Assembly: GCF_015689195.1 (NCBI RefSeq)
Contig: NZ_CP065044.1
Span: forward strand, 3,906,001 to 3,970,000
DNA: 64,000 nucleotides
DNA from: Pectobacterium aroidearum
GTDB lineage: Bacteria; Pseudomonadota; Gammaproteobacteria; Enterobacterales; Enterobacteriaceae
Direction: 5' to 3'
Below the pieces are notes generated by a model, which saw only the letters and a list, made by a program, of their open reading frames with translations, searched no databases and was not told the DNA's origin. This document shows positions 26,966 through 36,940 of this stretch, piece after piece (the first letter of the stretch is position 1; every line of letters starts with the position of its first letter). The translations under genes and the position numbers were made by a program.

Positions 26966-29900
26966 TCAGAATGTCAGGCCAAACTGCATTTTGGCGCTGT
27001 TTTCACTCATTTTATCGCTTACCACCCCCTGATAGCCCAGCAACAGCGTCGCATTTGGCTTAATCGCCAACGTGACGCCCGCTCGCAATAGCAGCGCATC
27101 GCGAGCGTCAGTCGCAGAGCGGATCGTATACGCCTCGCCGCCTTGCACAAAACTCAGCCGCGTCTGGGTTCGGTCCGACGTCAGACGCCGCTGATAGCCC
27201 GCATCGGCATAGAGCCTGACGGGAGAGAGGGAAGACCAGCGCGCTTCGCCACGTAAGCCCAGCGTTGAGTATCCCGCGCCACTGCCCTGACGTTCCCAGC
27301 GCAGCGCGGCATCGCTACCGTGTTCCTGACCACCCGCGAGATCGAGCCAGGCATACGAGAGATTGCCATAAGGTTCAACGCTTAAGCTGTCATTGAACGC
27401 GAATCGATGGCTTCCCTCCGCAAATCCTTGAACAAGGTTTGCATGATAGTCCGCCTGAGCGCGACTAATGAGACCAGGCACCTGAATGTCTCGCTCGCTG
27501 TCCATATCCAGATAGCTGTAGAGCAGACCGGAGCGCCACGCTATTCCGCTATAGGTCGTTCCCCAATAGCTGCCGATGTGATAAGCCGTCACATCGTTAC
27601 TGGCGGCGCGCGCCTCGGTTTTGATTTTGCTTTTCTCTGCGCCGACGACAAATCCAAGCGTGCTGTTTTTACCGATTGGGCTACCGTTACCGATTAAGAA
27701 ACCATAGCCACTGTGATTAACGCGCGAGGATTCAGCGGTCTCATCAAACTGGCCATTGTTAGCCCACGAACTCAACCAAAGCGACTGTGCATTTTCATCG
27801 TGCAGCGCGCCGTTGATCTCGTCGCGCACATACCGACTACGTTGGAGTAATGCGGCACGCGAAGCCGCGTAGATCTCACCATCGAGGTTATCAAACGCCG
27901 TTCGTGCCGCGCCTTCACTGCGGCTGTTAGCAATAGCAGAGAAAACCGAGCCACGTTGCTGGCTCTCGACAGCCTGTGCGACGACGCGTTGATTACGACT
28001 GGTGGCGACGTCGTTAAAGGCACGACTATTACGCACCACGTCCAGATAAGCCTGCTTGTTGCTATAGCTCAGCGTATCTTGCAGGAAAGGCTGGGTTGAA
28101 TTGGACGTTAATCCATCAAAGCTGCCGTTCAGGGTGCCGCCGACATTCAAGAGGGTAAAACGATCGCCCAGTGACTGCGACGGCGCATCCAGCACCACGC
28201 TGCCCGCTAGTGTTGCATCCTGCGTGACATTCAACCCGTCGGCGTTACCCTGCTCATCAATCTCATAGTGATATACGCTGCCAGACTGAAACACCACATT
28301 ACCAACCGTTAATGTGCCAACCGATGCACCGGGTGAAAGCGTTGAACCCTTCTCAAGCGTAACAGTGCCTGCGATTTTGCCATGCCCGCCTAGCGTCGCG
28401 GTAGATTGCACCCAAACATCCCCCGCCAGACTGCCGTTGCCCTGCGCGACCTTACCCACCACGACGCTGCCGCCTTCAACAATGGTCGGGCCAAGATAGG
28501 TATTATTACCCGTCAGGTAGAGCACCCCTGTGCCCTGTTTGCGTAAACCAACATCCAACTGATACAGGGAACTCCCGCTGGTTGTATTTTTCACCTGAGC
28601 GATATCATTGCTCCAAGTGCTGGAATATCCCTGCGTATCAACCCCGTAGATCGCGTAGTTACCGTTAAAGGTTCCACTACTGAGATCGCTGTTGCTTAAC
28701 CGCTGCGCGTTCAATGCGCCCGGCCCCTGCACCGCTTTGTAAGCGTTAACGATCCCTTGACCAAACAGCGACTGGTAATCCTCCGTCGTCAGCACATTGA
28801 TATTTTGCGCGCTGGCGCGGGCCAGAATCGCGCTACGAACCTGCTCATCCGTGAGGTTGTCAAAGAACGCATCCTCCCTGACTCGAGCCAGAAACGCGGT
28901 CATTTCCTCATCGCTAAATGTGATGGCATTGCCGGTTGCATAAACATTGAGTTCGCTATTGAGGTAGTTCTGGTGGTCATCGTAATTCTTTTGGATGAGC
29001 AACACCGCACGTGGGGTGTTGCTACCGGAAAGTGGTGTCGCCGTGGACAAGAGAACATCGGCGAGCTGTTTACCGTTCAGATACGGAAAGGCCTCAGACG
29101 CCAGCGCGGCAACACCCGAAACGTAGGGAGTCGCAAATGACGTGCCGCTGAACGTCTCAGTCGTGCTGGCATCTCTGGTAGAAACAATATTCACGCCCGG
29201 CGCAAGCAGCGTGTAAGCCGACGACCCAAACCCCAGATTGCTGAATGATGCGATGAACGCCGCGCTGGAAGGGCGTTGAGAAGGATCGTAAGCCACAACG
29301 TTTAGCCAGTTATTGGCAATCGTGTTCTCAATACCATACGCATCTAAAAGCGTCGGTAACCCGGAAATAATCGACGGCGTCAGGTGCCCTTCGTTCCCGG
29401 CAGCAAACACCGTTAACTGACCCTGCTTTGCCATTTCCTCGCCGATCACGATATTGTTATTGATGATACCCTCTAGCAATTCAATCTGACGATCGATGCT
29501 AAATGTCTGTACCGTGTCATTAAATATGCGGTATCCCCAGCTATTATTGACGATCTTGATATCTGGACGATCAAGCACGTTAAGCTGGGCGTTAACCAAT
29601 GTTTGCGATGAAAATGTCGTTCCTAACGGCAACAGACTCGCCTGATACGCGATACCATGAATGCCGCTATCGTTTTTCGCAGCACCAATGACGCCCGCAA
29701 CCGCGTAGCCATGAAACGCGCCATCCCACGGAGAGGAAATCCACCCAGCCCCCTCGTCCACCCGCCCGGCAAACTCATCACCGCTTAGCTCACCGGTGGC
29801 ATCAATAACCGCGACACTAACGCCCTTTCCTGAAAAACCGAGACCGTAGGCCTCTGCCGCATTGATCGAATCCAGCGCGGCACCGTTGCGCTCGTACTCC

Positions 29901-30091
29901 GTCGTGCGAAAATTATCCGCGCCCCATAACGTTACAGGAAAAAACAGCAATAAACCCATCGCAAAAACAGGGTAACGAACACCACCACGCTCGCCGTTCA
30001 CACCTGTATGACGCGGCTTCATTGCGATGAGCATTTCCTTTTCTTTCAACACATTGCTTTTAAATACCTGATTTTTCCACACCGTTTGCAT
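26966..30091 (-). CDS. subtilase (S8) autotransporter, type Va secretion
   Basis: About 1041 residues. Start chosen at ATG 30091 (AAAGGG nine bases before); this gives an unusually long signal peptide (about 47 residues, hydrophobic core YPVFAMGLLLFFPVTLWGA). Starts at 30127, 30034 and 30022 are alternatives. The passenger is a subtilase: Asp in VSVAVIDATGEL, His in AFHGYAVAGVIGA, oxyanion Asn in VFAAGNEGHL, Ser in FSGTSFATPYVSGVAAL. A beta-helical stem with a PATR-type repeat (GVLYLTGNNTYLGPTIVEGG) leads to a 12-strand beta barrel ending MQFGLTF with terminal Phe. Probably a surface or released protease, perhaps processing other surface proteins; relatives include NalP/SphB1-type and Serratia Ssp proteins. 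Confidence 0.9.
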   Translation of the reverse strand: MQTVWKNQVFKSNVLKEKEMLIAMKPRHTGVNGERGGVRYPVFAMGLLLFFPVTLWGADNFRTTEYERNGAALDSINAAEAYGLGFSGKGVSVAVIDATGELSGDEFAGRVDEGAGWISSPWDGAFHGYAVAGVIGAAKNDSGIHGIAYQASLLPLGTTFSSQTLVNAQLNVLDRPDIKIVNNSWGYRIFNDTVQTFSIDRQIELLEGIINNNIVIGEEMAKQGQLTVFAAGNEGHLTPSIISGLPTLLDAYGIENTIANNWLNVVAYDPSQRPSSAAFIASFSNLGFGSSAYTLLAPGVNIVSTRDASTTETFSGTSFATPYVSGVAALASEAFPYLNGKQLADVLLSTATPLSGSNTPRAVLLIQKNYDDHQNYLNSELNVYATGNAITFSDEEMTAFLARVREDAFFDNLTDEQVRSAILARASAQNINVLTTEDYQSLFGQGIVNAYKAVQGPGALNAQRLSNSDLSSGTFNGNYAIYGVDTQGYSSTWSNDIAQVKNTTSGSSLYQLDVGLRKQGTGVLYLTGNNTYLGPTIVEGGSVVVGKVAQGNGSLAGDVWVQSTATLGGHGKIAGTVTLEKGSTLSPGASVGTLTVGNVVFQSGSVYHYEIDEQGNADGLNVTQDATLAGSVVLDAPSQSLGDRFTLLNVGGTLNGSFDGLTSNSTQPFLQDTLSYSNKQAYLDVVRNSRAFNDVATSRNQRVVAQAVESQQRGSVFSAIANSRSEGAARTAFDNLDGEIYAASRAALLQRSRYVRDEINGALHDENAQSLWLSSWANNGQFDETAESSRVNHSGYGFLIGNGSPIGKNSTLGFVVGAEKSKIKTEARAASNDVTAYHIGSYWGTTYSGIAWRSGLLYSYLDMDSERDIQVPGLISRAQADYHANLVQGFAEGSHRFAFNDSLSVEPYGNLSYAWLDLAGGQEHGSDAALRWERQGSGAGYSTLGLRGEARWSSLSPVRLYADAGYQRRLTSDRTQTRLSFVQGGEAYTIRSATDARDALLLRAGVTLAIKPNATLLLGYQGVVSDKMSENSAKMQFGLTF

Positions 30092-30275
30092 TAACAACAT
30101 CCCTTTAAGCACACATGTGATTGTCACTCTACGTTACCGACAAAAATAGTCATAACGCATGAAGGTAACAATTGATGAATGGACTATGGATGAATGTTAT
30201 AAAGCACCCGGCTACGGGTAAGGGGGACCAAACAGAATAAGAAGATACGAAAAATTGGGTGAGAATAGTCGAACG

Positions 30276-30300
30276 ATCAAAAACGGGCCTCAGCCCGTTT
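30276..30300 (-). terminator. terminator of yggN
   Basis: Minus strand AAACGGGC-TGAG-GCCCGTTTTTGA: stem plus U-run, 28 bases after the yggN stop. Confidence 0.85.
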
Positions 30301-30327
30301 CCTTAAGCGACTTCAAGCGGGTTCCAC

Positions 30328-31041
30328 TTACTTCAGCGTCTGCAACAGGCTCTTGCGCTGGTTTTCTAACGACGTGACGCGGCTACATACATCGTTGCCA
30401 AAGCGCTGGAACTCCAGTTCCTGATTATTCCACTCGGCCTGAATCGCTTTCTGCAAACCACCGAGGTTGCCCATCATCGCCTGTAGCGGGTTACCGCCGC
30501 TGGACATCTGTTTTACGCCCATCTCGTTCAGGCTATCCTGCAAGACGCCGCCCATGCTTTGCTGCACGATCTGCTTGCCATCTTGCTCAACCTGCTTAAT
30601 CGCCTGATGGTGGAACGTCAGGCCATCGCTACGGTGTTCGATAATACGGTTCATCTGCTGCTTGAGCTGTTTATCCAGCGTAGTCAGACGATTGCGCACA
30701 TTGCTGTCGCTGCCGAGCTCCTGCACGATCACTTTATCCAGTGCGACTCGCGCTTTTTCCAGATGCTGCTGCGCGCCCTGATCGATCCACGGCAGTTGCT
30801 GGCGTATATCCGCCTGATAGGCTTTGGCTTTCTGGCGCTGTTCGGCGTTCAGGGTCAGCGGCGTACCGTTACGGACGATATCGCCCTGCGGAGAAAGCTG
30901 TAAATTACCGCTGGCACCCACGACCTGTACGTGCTGCGGACTGATAATGATGTCGTCCTGCGGATTCACGTTGCACTGGTAGGCTGCCTGCGCCTGCCAG
31001 GACAGCAGCATCAATAAACCCAAGGTCATTTTACGCGACAT
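30328..31041 (-). CDS. yggN: YggN-like periplasmic protein (DUF2884)
   Basis: 237 residues from ATG 31041 (MSRKMTLGLLMLLSWQAQA); the frame extends seven codons further upstream without merit. Cleavable signal peptide ending AQA-AYQC. Mature protein begins YQCNVNPQDDIIISP and is largely helical with many Gln, and two Cys (N-terminal and near the end) that may pair. E. coli YggN (239 residues) lies at the same place; function unknown. Confidence 0.9.
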   Translation of the reverse strand: MSRKMTLGLLMLLSWQAQAAYQCNVNPQDDIIISPQHVQVVGASGNLQLSPQGDIVRNGTPLTLNAEQRQKAKAYQADIRQQLPWIDQGAQQHLEKARVALDKVIVQELGSDSNVRNRLTTLDKQLKQQMNRIIEHRSDGLTFHHQAIKQVEQDGKQIVQQSMGGVLQDSLNEMGVKQMSSGGNPLQAMMGNLGGLQKAIQAEWNNQELEFQRFGNDVCSRVTSLENQRKSLLQTLK

Positions 31042-31215
31042 ATTTTCTCCTGAAGAAAACAACGGCAGTGGCGGGAAAGCGGCAATGTGTCCTTTGATGA
31101 GGCGGGTAACGCCTGAGCCACAATCAGCTCAGGCATTTTTTGCCTGGATCAAAGCGTTGGCCTAAACCAAGGCTTTTCTGCTTTTACTTATTTTCTGCTT
31201 TTACTTAAGCAAAAA

Positions 31216-31560
31216 TTACAGCAGGTTTTCTGGCAGATCCCACCAGATATCGAACAGATCGCTGACTTTCACAGCCGTCAGTTTCTGTTCTTCCAGCCAG
31301 CGGCTAACCAGTTGGCGGTGCTCTTCGGTACAGTGACCCAGTTTTTGCAGGCAGATGAGACCTTCCCAGTGCAGATAACCGCTGCCTTCAAATGCCAGCC
31401 CCTGTGGTTCAATCACTTCATCGACGAACTTATCCATCAGTTGATCGATGTCTTCTACGCTAGTGCCTTCAGGAAAGCGGAAGCTGACCGAAAAACCTAA
31501 TTCCTGAAATTCATCAATGTGCAGTTTTTTACGTAAACGACGGCTACGAGCTTGTGCCAT
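31216..31560 (-). CDS. yggL: YggL (DUF469), 50S ribosome-associated protein
   Basis: 114 residues with a basic N-terminus (AQARSRRLRKKLHIDEFQELGF) typical of the family; E. coli YggL is 108. YggL binds the 50S subunit in reported structures; its role in assembly or translation is unsettled. It begins one base after the trmB stop, so the two are cotranscribed as in E. coli. Confidence 0.93.
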   Translation of the reverse strand: MAQARSRRLRKKLHIDEFQELGFSVSFRFPEGTSVEDIDQLMDKFVDEVIEPQGLAFEGSGYLHWEGLICLQKLGHCTEEHRQLVSRWLEEQKLTAVKVSDLFDIWWDLPENLL

Positions 31561-31561
31561 T

Positions 31562-32281
31562 TTATTTTATCCTCTCAAACATCAGATCCCATACGCCATG
31601 CCCCAAACGCTGGCCGCGCGCTTCAAATTTCGTCAGCGGTCGAGAATCCGGCCGCTCAACGTAGTCATTCTTATCGGAAAGGTTGCGGTACCCGGCGACA
31701 GACGTCATCACTTCGAGCATATGTTGCGCATAAGGTTCCCAATCTGTTGCCATATGGAACACACCGCCGACTTTCAGCTTACTCTGTACCAGTTCGACGA
31801 AAGGCACCTGAACGATGCGACGTTTATTATGACGGGCTTTGTGCCACGGATCGGGGAAGAAGAGTTGAACCATGGACAGTGAACCATCGGGGATCATCTT
31901 CATCAGCACTTCGATCGCATCGTGACACATCACGCGCAGATTGCTGATTCCCGCCTCCTGTGCGGAAGCGAGGCACGCCCCCACGCCCGGCAAGTGAACT
32001 TCAATACCGAGGAAATTCTGCTCAGGATGCTGTGCCGCCATCGTCACCAGCGAGGCGCCCATCCCAAAACCAATTTCCAGCACCACTGGCGCGTCACGAC
32101 CAAATAGCGCGTTAAAATCTACCTGTTCGGTCTGATATTCCACGCCCATCACCGGCCAGTAGTTATCCAGCGCCAGCTGTTGCCCGTTGGTCAAACGTCC
32201 CTGACGGCGGACAAAACTGCGGATACGACGCATCGGGCGTCCGTTTTCATCAAATTCCGGTGAAATGACGTTGTTAATCAT
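31562..32281 (-). CDS. trmB: tRNA (guanine-N7-)-methyltransferase TrmB
   Basis: 239 residues. Class I methyltransferase: SAM motif [12 protein letters not shown], then [13 protein letters not shown] and the signature [18 protein letters not shown]. It methylates G46 in the variable loop of tRNA. It ends with DLMFERIK. Divergent from mutY with 165 bases between, and upstream of yggL in one unit. Confidence 0.96.
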   Translation of the reverse strand: MINNVISPEFDENGRPMRRIRSFVRRQGRLTNGQQLALDNYWPVMGVEYQTEQVDFNALFGRDAPVVLEIGFGMGASLVTMAAQHPEQNFLGIEVHLPGVGACLASAQEAGISNLRVMCHDAIEVLMKMIPDGSLSMVQLFFPDPWHKARHNKRRIVQVPFVELVQSKLKVGGVFHMATDWEPYAQHMLEVMTSVAGYRNLSDKNDYVERPDSRPLTKFEARGQRLGHGVWDLMFERIK

Positions 32282-32446
32282 AAAGAGTGCTTACTTGCTG
32301 TCCGATTTCGTTAAGGAAACGCGCATTATGCAAGGATACCGTGGTTTAGCAAGCCCACCGCCTCGGAAAGTTCCGGTTTACAGCACATTCACTCTGTGCT
32401 GGAATCGCTGTCAAACTTTTTACCTGTCGGATAGTGACCCCATTTT

Positions 32447-33553
32447 ATGATGCAAGCGCAACAGTTCGCCCATCAGGTGCTGGACTGGTATCAACGCTAT
32501 GGCCGCAAAACCCTGCCGTGGCAGCTTGAGAAAACTCCCTATAAAGTATGGCTATCCGAAGTGATGTTGCAACAAACGCAGGTCACCACGGTTATTCCCT
32601 ATTTCCAACGCTTTATGGAACGTTTTCCAAACGTGAGCGCGCTGGCGGCAGCACCGCTGGACGAAGTGCTCCACTTATGGACCGGACTGGGCTACTACGC
32701 CCGTGCGCGCAACCTGCACAAAGCGGCCCAGACCATCGTGTCACGTCACGGCGGCGAATTCCCCACTACATTTGATGAAGTCGCAGCGTTGCCGGGCGTC
32801 GGACGTTCCACCGCTGGCGCCGTGCTGTCACTCTCTCTCGGCCAGCATTACCCGATTCTCGACGGCAACGTGAAGCGCGTGCTGGCACGCTGTTATGCCG
32901 TTGACGGCTGGCCGGGCAAGAAAGAGGTCGAAAAGAAGCTGTGGGCGCGGAGTGAAGAGGTCACGCCAGCCGAGGGGGTCAGCCAGTTTAATCAGGCGAT
33001 GATGGATCTCGGCGCAATGGTCTGTACCCGCAGCCGCCCCAAGTGCGAGCTGTGCCCACTCAACACCGGCTGCATGGCTTACGCCAACCACAGTTGGGCG
33101 CAATACCCCGGCAAGAAACCGAAGCAGACGCTGCCGGAGAAAACCGGCTGGTTCCTGTTGATGCAGCAAGGCTCTCAGGTCTGGCTGCAACAGCGCCCTG
33201 CCGTGGGCCTGTGGGGCGGGTTATTTTGCTTCCCGCAGTTCAGTGAACGTCGGGAATTGGAACTCTGGATGCAACAACGTGGTCTGAATCCTGATGGATT
33301 GCAACAGCTTGTCGCGTTCCGCCATACATTTAGCCATTTTCATCTGGATATCGTTCCGCTCTGGCTGGACGTATCGCAGAGCGATCGCTCACAAAACAGG
33401 TCCTGCATGGATGACGATGCGGGTCTCTGGTATAACTTAGCGCAGCCGCCGTCTGTCGGACTGGCCGCCCCGGTAGAACGCCTGCTGAGGGAGCTGGCTC
33501 ACCCGCAGTCTACACATTTGAATGCCTGCGCAATTGATGAGGAAGAAGCATGA
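32447..33553 (+). CDS. mutY: adenine DNA glycosylase MutY
   Basis: 368 residues (E. coli 350). It removes adenine mispaired with 8-oxoguanine. Visible: catalytic Glu in [13 protein letters not shown], helix-hairpin-helix [15 protein letters not shown] with Asp in [10 protein letters not shown], and the 4Fe-4S motif [17 protein letters not shown] (C-x6-C-x2-C-x5-C). The C-terminal Nudix-like domain ([23 protein letters not shown]) reads 8-oxoG. ATG 32450 is an equally good start. Its last codons overlap yggX by four bases. Confidence 0.97.
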   Translation: MMQAQQFAHQVLDWYQRYGRKTLPWQLEKTPYKVWLSEVMLQQTQVTTVIPYFQRFMERFPNVSALAAAPLDEVLHLWTGLGYYARARNLHKAAQTIVSRHGGEFPTTFDEVAALPGVGRSTAGAVLSLSLGQHYPILDGNVKRVLARCYAVDGWPGKKEVEKKLWARSEEVTPAEGVSQFNQAMMDLGAMVCTRSRPKCELCPLNTGCMAYANHSWAQYPGKKPKQTLPEKTGWFLLMQQGSQVWLQQRPAVGLWGGLFCFPQFSERRELELWMQQRGLNPDGLQQLVAFRHTFSHFHLDIVPLWLDVSQSDRSQNRSCMDDDAGLWYNLAQPPSVGLAAPVERLLRELAHPQSTHLNACAIDEEEA

Positions 33554-33822
33554 GCAGAACGATTTTTTGTACTTTTTTACAACGCGACGCCGAAGGGCAA
33601 GATTTCCAGCTTTATCCCGGCGATCTGGGCAAGCGCATCTATAACGAAATATCTAAAGAAGCCTGGGCGCAGTGGCAAACCAAGCAAACCATGCTGATCA
33701 ACGAGAAAAAACTCAGCATGATGAATGTTGACGACCGTAAGCTGCTGGAACAGGAAATGATCAAATTCCTGTTTGAAGGGAAGGACGTACACATCGAAGG
33801 CTATACGCCTCCGAGCCACTGA
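33550..33822 (+). CDS. yggX: YggX, Fe(II)-trafficking/oxidative damage protection protein
   Basis: 90 residues, near-universal in gammaproteobacteria, starting [16 protein letters not shown] with the conserved Cys7. Protects iron-sulfur proteins from oxidants and is linked to MutY and SoxRS in enteric bacteria. ATGA overlap with mutY implies coupled translation. A GC hairpin (GCGGGC-TTTC-GAGCCCGC) lies between it and mltC. Confidence 0.97.
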   Translation: MSRTIFCTFLQRDAEGQDFQLYPGDLGKRIYNEISKEAWAQWQTKQTMLINEKKLSMMNVDDRKLLEQEMIKFLFEGKDVHIEGYTPPSH

Positions 33823-33874
33823 GATGGCGGGCTTTCGAGCCCGCTTACGTCCCAATTCCGACACGGCTTGTTAT

Positions 33875-34948
33875 ATGAAGAAAATGTTAGCGCTGCTGGT
33901 CATTGCACCACTGCTGGTTTCCTGTTCGGGAAACAAAGGGAATACCAACGACGAAGAGTTTATCAAGGATACCAACGCCTTCGATATTTTGATGGGCCAG
34001 TTTGCCAACAACATCGAAAATATCTGGGGTATCAATGAAGTTCTGATCGCCGGCCCGAAAGACTACGTCAAATACACCGATCAATATCAGACGCGTAGCC
34101 ACATCAACTTTGATGCAGGTTCAATCACGATTGAAACCATTTCGGCGACCAATTCCGTCGCCAGCCTGCGCCAGGCGATTATCACCACCCTGCTGATGGG
34201 CGATGACGCCAGTAACACCGATTTGTATTCCGACGCTAATGATATTCAGATCAGCCGCGAACCGCTGCTGTATGGCCAGGTGCTGGATAACACCGGACAG
34301 CCGATCCGCTGGGAAGGCCGTGCCGCCAGCTTCGCGGATTATCTACTCCAGAACCGTCTGCAAAAACGCACTTCCGGCCTGCACGTTATCTGGTCGGTCA
34401 CGATGCAGCTTGTCCCTAACCATCTGGATAAGCGTGCACACAAATACCTGCCGCTGGTGCGAAAAGCCTCCGAGCGTTACGGCATTGAAGAGTCGCTGAT
34501 TCTGGCGATTATGCAGACAGAATCGAGCTTCAACCCCTACGCCGTCAGCCGTTCCGATGCGCTGGGTCTGATGCAGGTGGTACAGCACAGTGCGGGACGC
34601 GACGTCTTCAAGATGAAAGGGAAATGGGGACAGCCGAGCCGTAGTTACCTGTTCGATCCAGAACAAAATATCGACGCGGGTACCGCCTACCTGTCGATTC
34701 TGAAGAACAGCTATCTGGCCGGTATTGAAAACCCGACGTCGAAACGCTACGCCGTCATCACCGCGTATAACGGTGGCGCAGGCAGCGTGTTGCGCGTCTT
34801 CTCCAGCGACCGGGATCGCGCCGTGGGCATTATCAACAGCATGTCACCAAGCGATGTCTACCAAACACTGACGACGAAACACCCGTCTGGTGAATCACGC
34901 CGCTACCTGTACAAAGTGAACACGGCGCAGAAAAATTATCGCCGCTAA
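33875..34948 (+). CDS. mltC: membrane-bound lytic murein transglycosylase C
   Basis: 357 residues from ATG 33875; the open frame reaches back into yggX, but a lipoprotein signal starts here ([17 protein letters not shown], lipobox LVSC). DUF3393 N-terminal domain, then SLT domain with catalytic Glu in [17 protein letters not shown] and [31 protein letters not shown]. It cleaves peptidoglycan glycosidic bonds from the inner face of the outer membrane. A strong terminator follows; E. coli synteny breaks here (nupG expected). Confidence 0.96.
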   Translation: MKKMLALLVIAPLLVSCSGNKGNTNDEEFIKDTNAFDILMGQFANNIENIWGINEVLIAGPKDYVKYTDQYQTRSHINFDAGSITIETISATNSVASLRQAIITTLLMGDDASNTDLYSDANDIQISREPLLYGQVLDNTGQPIRWEGRAASFADYLLQNRLQKRTSGLHVIWSVTMQLVPNHLDKRAHKYLPLVRKASERYGIEESLILAIMQTESSFNPYAVSRSDALGLMQVVQHSAGRDVFKMKGKWGQPSRSYLFDPEQNIDAGTAYLSILKNSYLAGIENPTSKRYAVITAYNGGAGSVLRVFSSDRDRAVGIINSMSPSDVYQTLTTKHPSGESRRYLYKVNTAQKNYRR

Positions 34949-34967
34949 TTCACGCGCACCACAAAAC

Positions 34968-35010
34968 GCCGCACTACCGGGTTTATTCCGGTAGTGCGGC
35001 TTCATTATTT
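34968..35010 (+). terminator. terminator after mltC
   Basis: GCCGCACTACCGG-GTTTATT-CCGGTAGTGCGGC, a 13-pair perfect stem, followed by TTCATTATTTTT. Confidence 0.92.
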
Positions 35011-35560
35011 TTCCTGATTTCTGCACGGCGAAAAATAGCACGTATAACAATGGTTTTCTTCCCTACGCGACCTAAAACGCTATTTAGTCCCTCTTTTTTC
35101 TACTTCCGTATCAACAGAGCAGGTCAATAGAAAAATCCAAACCGATAATAAACGCTCGATTAACGCCAATAAACATCCCTATTCCTTGCTATTACACGAA
35201 AAAAGCGAGTGAAAGTAGGCATTAAGCACAATATTAAATTTTACTTAATTCAATAAATCATTTCGTGTTAATTAAAAAAATAAGAATAATTAATTATGAA
35301 AATAAATTCATAGTAATGAGTAAAATTAACCGCATCATCGATTAGCTCTACTACCGATGTGATTAACGTAGCAAGAATGACAAAAAATTAGTACGCTATT
35401 AATAATAATTTTTAACTACCACGATGCGGTATAAAAAAAATCATTAAAGGAAAGCATCACAAAAAAACGCCATAGTGGCGATAAGGAAATCCAGCCAGTA
35501 AAATCGCTACCGAAATTATTTACAGTAATATTATTCACAATACTAAATAAGGGATCTGTT
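35011..35560. other. AT-rich intergenic region
   Basis: 550 bases, strongly AT-rich in the second half (runs of AATTAA, TAATAATAATT). No ORF, no clear repeat or RNA seen. It contains the promoter of the following DUF2628 gene, and its base composition would suit H-NS binding (inference). Confidence 0.4.
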
Positions 35561-35971
35561 ATGGAAAACACCGTAGGGAAGCAATACTCAAAAAAATGGC
35601 AAACCCGTTTCGCGTTTTATAATGAGTTTGGTGGGCCTAAGTCACCGGCCTTCAAGAATGGATTTAAAAATGCAACATTTGGCACCAAGATGCTGCTGAA
35701 TTTCAACTTCATCGCGTTCTTCTTCAGTATCATTTATTTCTTTGTGCTGGGACTCTGGCGTAAGAATCTGACGCTATTTGGTATTTCAGTTGCCGTTGGT
35801 GCAGTTTTTGCGAGTATTGAGGTCTTTGGCAACATCCGACTTCCCGAATATACGGAAATAGCCGTCAGATACGGTCTCTGTTTGATGTGGGCATCAACGG
35901 CTAACTACGCCTACTATCTGAAAGAAACCCAGAACAGCAAAAGCTGGAACCCGTTTGAAGGCATGTTCTAA
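35561..35971 (+). CDS. DUF2628 small inner-membrane protein (YigF-like)
   Basis: 136 residues. A cytoplasmic N-terminus (SKKWQTRFAFYNEFGGPKSP) is followed by paired hydrophobic segments around 45-95 (LLNFNFIAFFFSIIYFFVLGLW, NLTLFGISVAVGAVF as separate helices) and a third near 105-120. The pattern W-x-R-F-x-F-Y-x-x-x-G-x-P matches DUF2628 (PF10947), as in E. coli YigF. Function unknown. It stands alone between mltC and the Tm-1-like genes, in the position of E. coli nupG. Confidence 0.7.
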   Translation: MENTVGKQYSKKWQTRFAFYNEFGGPKSPAFKNGFKNATFGTKMLLNFNFIAFFFSIIYFFVLGLWRKNLTLFGISVAVGAVFASIEVFGNIRLPEYTEIAVRYGLCLMWASTANYAYYLKETQNSKSWNPFEGMF

Positions 35972-36093
35972 TCTTCTTTCACATAAAATGCCGGCCAGCA
36001 TGTGCTGGCCGTATTCCCTGATATTGGCGCAAAATTTACCAGTCGTTCTTCCCACTTCAGGAAGTCCATTAGGTATAGAACCAAAAAAGTCTA

Positions 36094-36927
36094 TTAACGT
36101 TTAATTTTTTTAAATTGCTGTGTTGTAGCCGTTAACGCGGTTTCTGTCGGCAGCCGCTCCATTGAGCTAGCACCGTAAAAACCATCGCATTGCGGGCAGT
36201 GATCCATAATGAACTGTGCGTCCTGCGGTGTTGAAATCGGCCCGCCGTGGCACAGAACAATCACATCTTTACGTATCGCTTTCGCCTCATTCGCCCAGTG
36301 ATTAATCAACGGAACGCAATCTGCAAGATTCAGCGCAGTTTCCGCCCCAATGTTGCCACCGGTGGTTAACCCCATGTGCGGCACAATAATGTCCGCCCCC
36401 GCTTTCGTCATCGCGACAGCGTCCTCCGCACTGAACACATAAGGTGTGGTCAGCATGTCTTTTTCATGTGCCAGACGAATCATGTCCACTTCCAGCCCAT
36501 ACCCCATGCCGGTTTCTTCCAGATTGGCGCGGAAATTACCGTCGATCAGCCCAACGGTTGGGAAGTTTTGCACGCCAGAGAAACCCAGCGCTTTCAGGTC
36601 ATCCAGAAATTTATCAAACTGACAGAAAGGATCGGTTCCGTTCACACCCGCCAGCACTGGCGTATGTTTCACAACGGGCAGAACCTCTTTCGCCATATCC
36701 ACGACAATCTCATTCGCGTTGCCGTAAGCTAACAGGCCAGCCAGAGAACCTCTCCCCGCCATGCGATAGCGCCCGGAGTTGTAGATCACAATCAGATCGA
36801 TACCGCCCGCTTCTTCACATTTTGCAGACAGCCCCGTTCCCGCGCCGCCCCCGATAATCGGCTCGCGGCGGGCGATCATTTCACGGAATTTTGCCAGCAG
36901 TTCCTGACGATTCATGCCTGACTTCAT
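36094..36927 (-). CDS. phosphoenolpyruvate hydrolase-family TIM-barrel protein (Tm-1 C-terminal type)
   Basis: 277 residues; start ATG 36927 with GAAGGG seven bases before. Family PF09370 (TIM-barrel signal-transduction-like). Features include an N-terminal [16 protein letters not shown] glycine loop, [32 protein letters not shown] and [12 protein letters not shown]. It lies 13 bases after the Tm-1-like gene. The two together correspond to the two halves of plant Tm-1, which are fused there. The biochemical function in bacteria is not established. Confidence 0.8.
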   Translation of the reverse strand: MKSGMNRQELLAKFREMIARREPIIGGGAGTGLSAKCEEAGGIDLIVIYNSGRYRMAGRGSLAGLLAYGNANEIVVDMAKEVLPVVKHTPVLAGVNGTDPFCQFDKFLDDLKALGFSGVQNFPTVGLIDGNFRANLEETGMGYGLEVDMIRLAHEKDMLTTPYVFSAEDAVAMTKAGADIIVPHMGLTTGGNIGAETALNLADCVPLINHWANEAKAIRKDVIVLCHGGPISTPQDAQFIMDHCPQCDGFYGASSMERLPTETALTATTQQFKKIKR

Positions 36928-36940
36928 ACTTTTTCCCTTC

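Noticed and set aside
33773..33874. Upstream extension of the mltC frame
   Set aside because: It runs inside yggX; the lipoprotein signal at 33875 sets the start.
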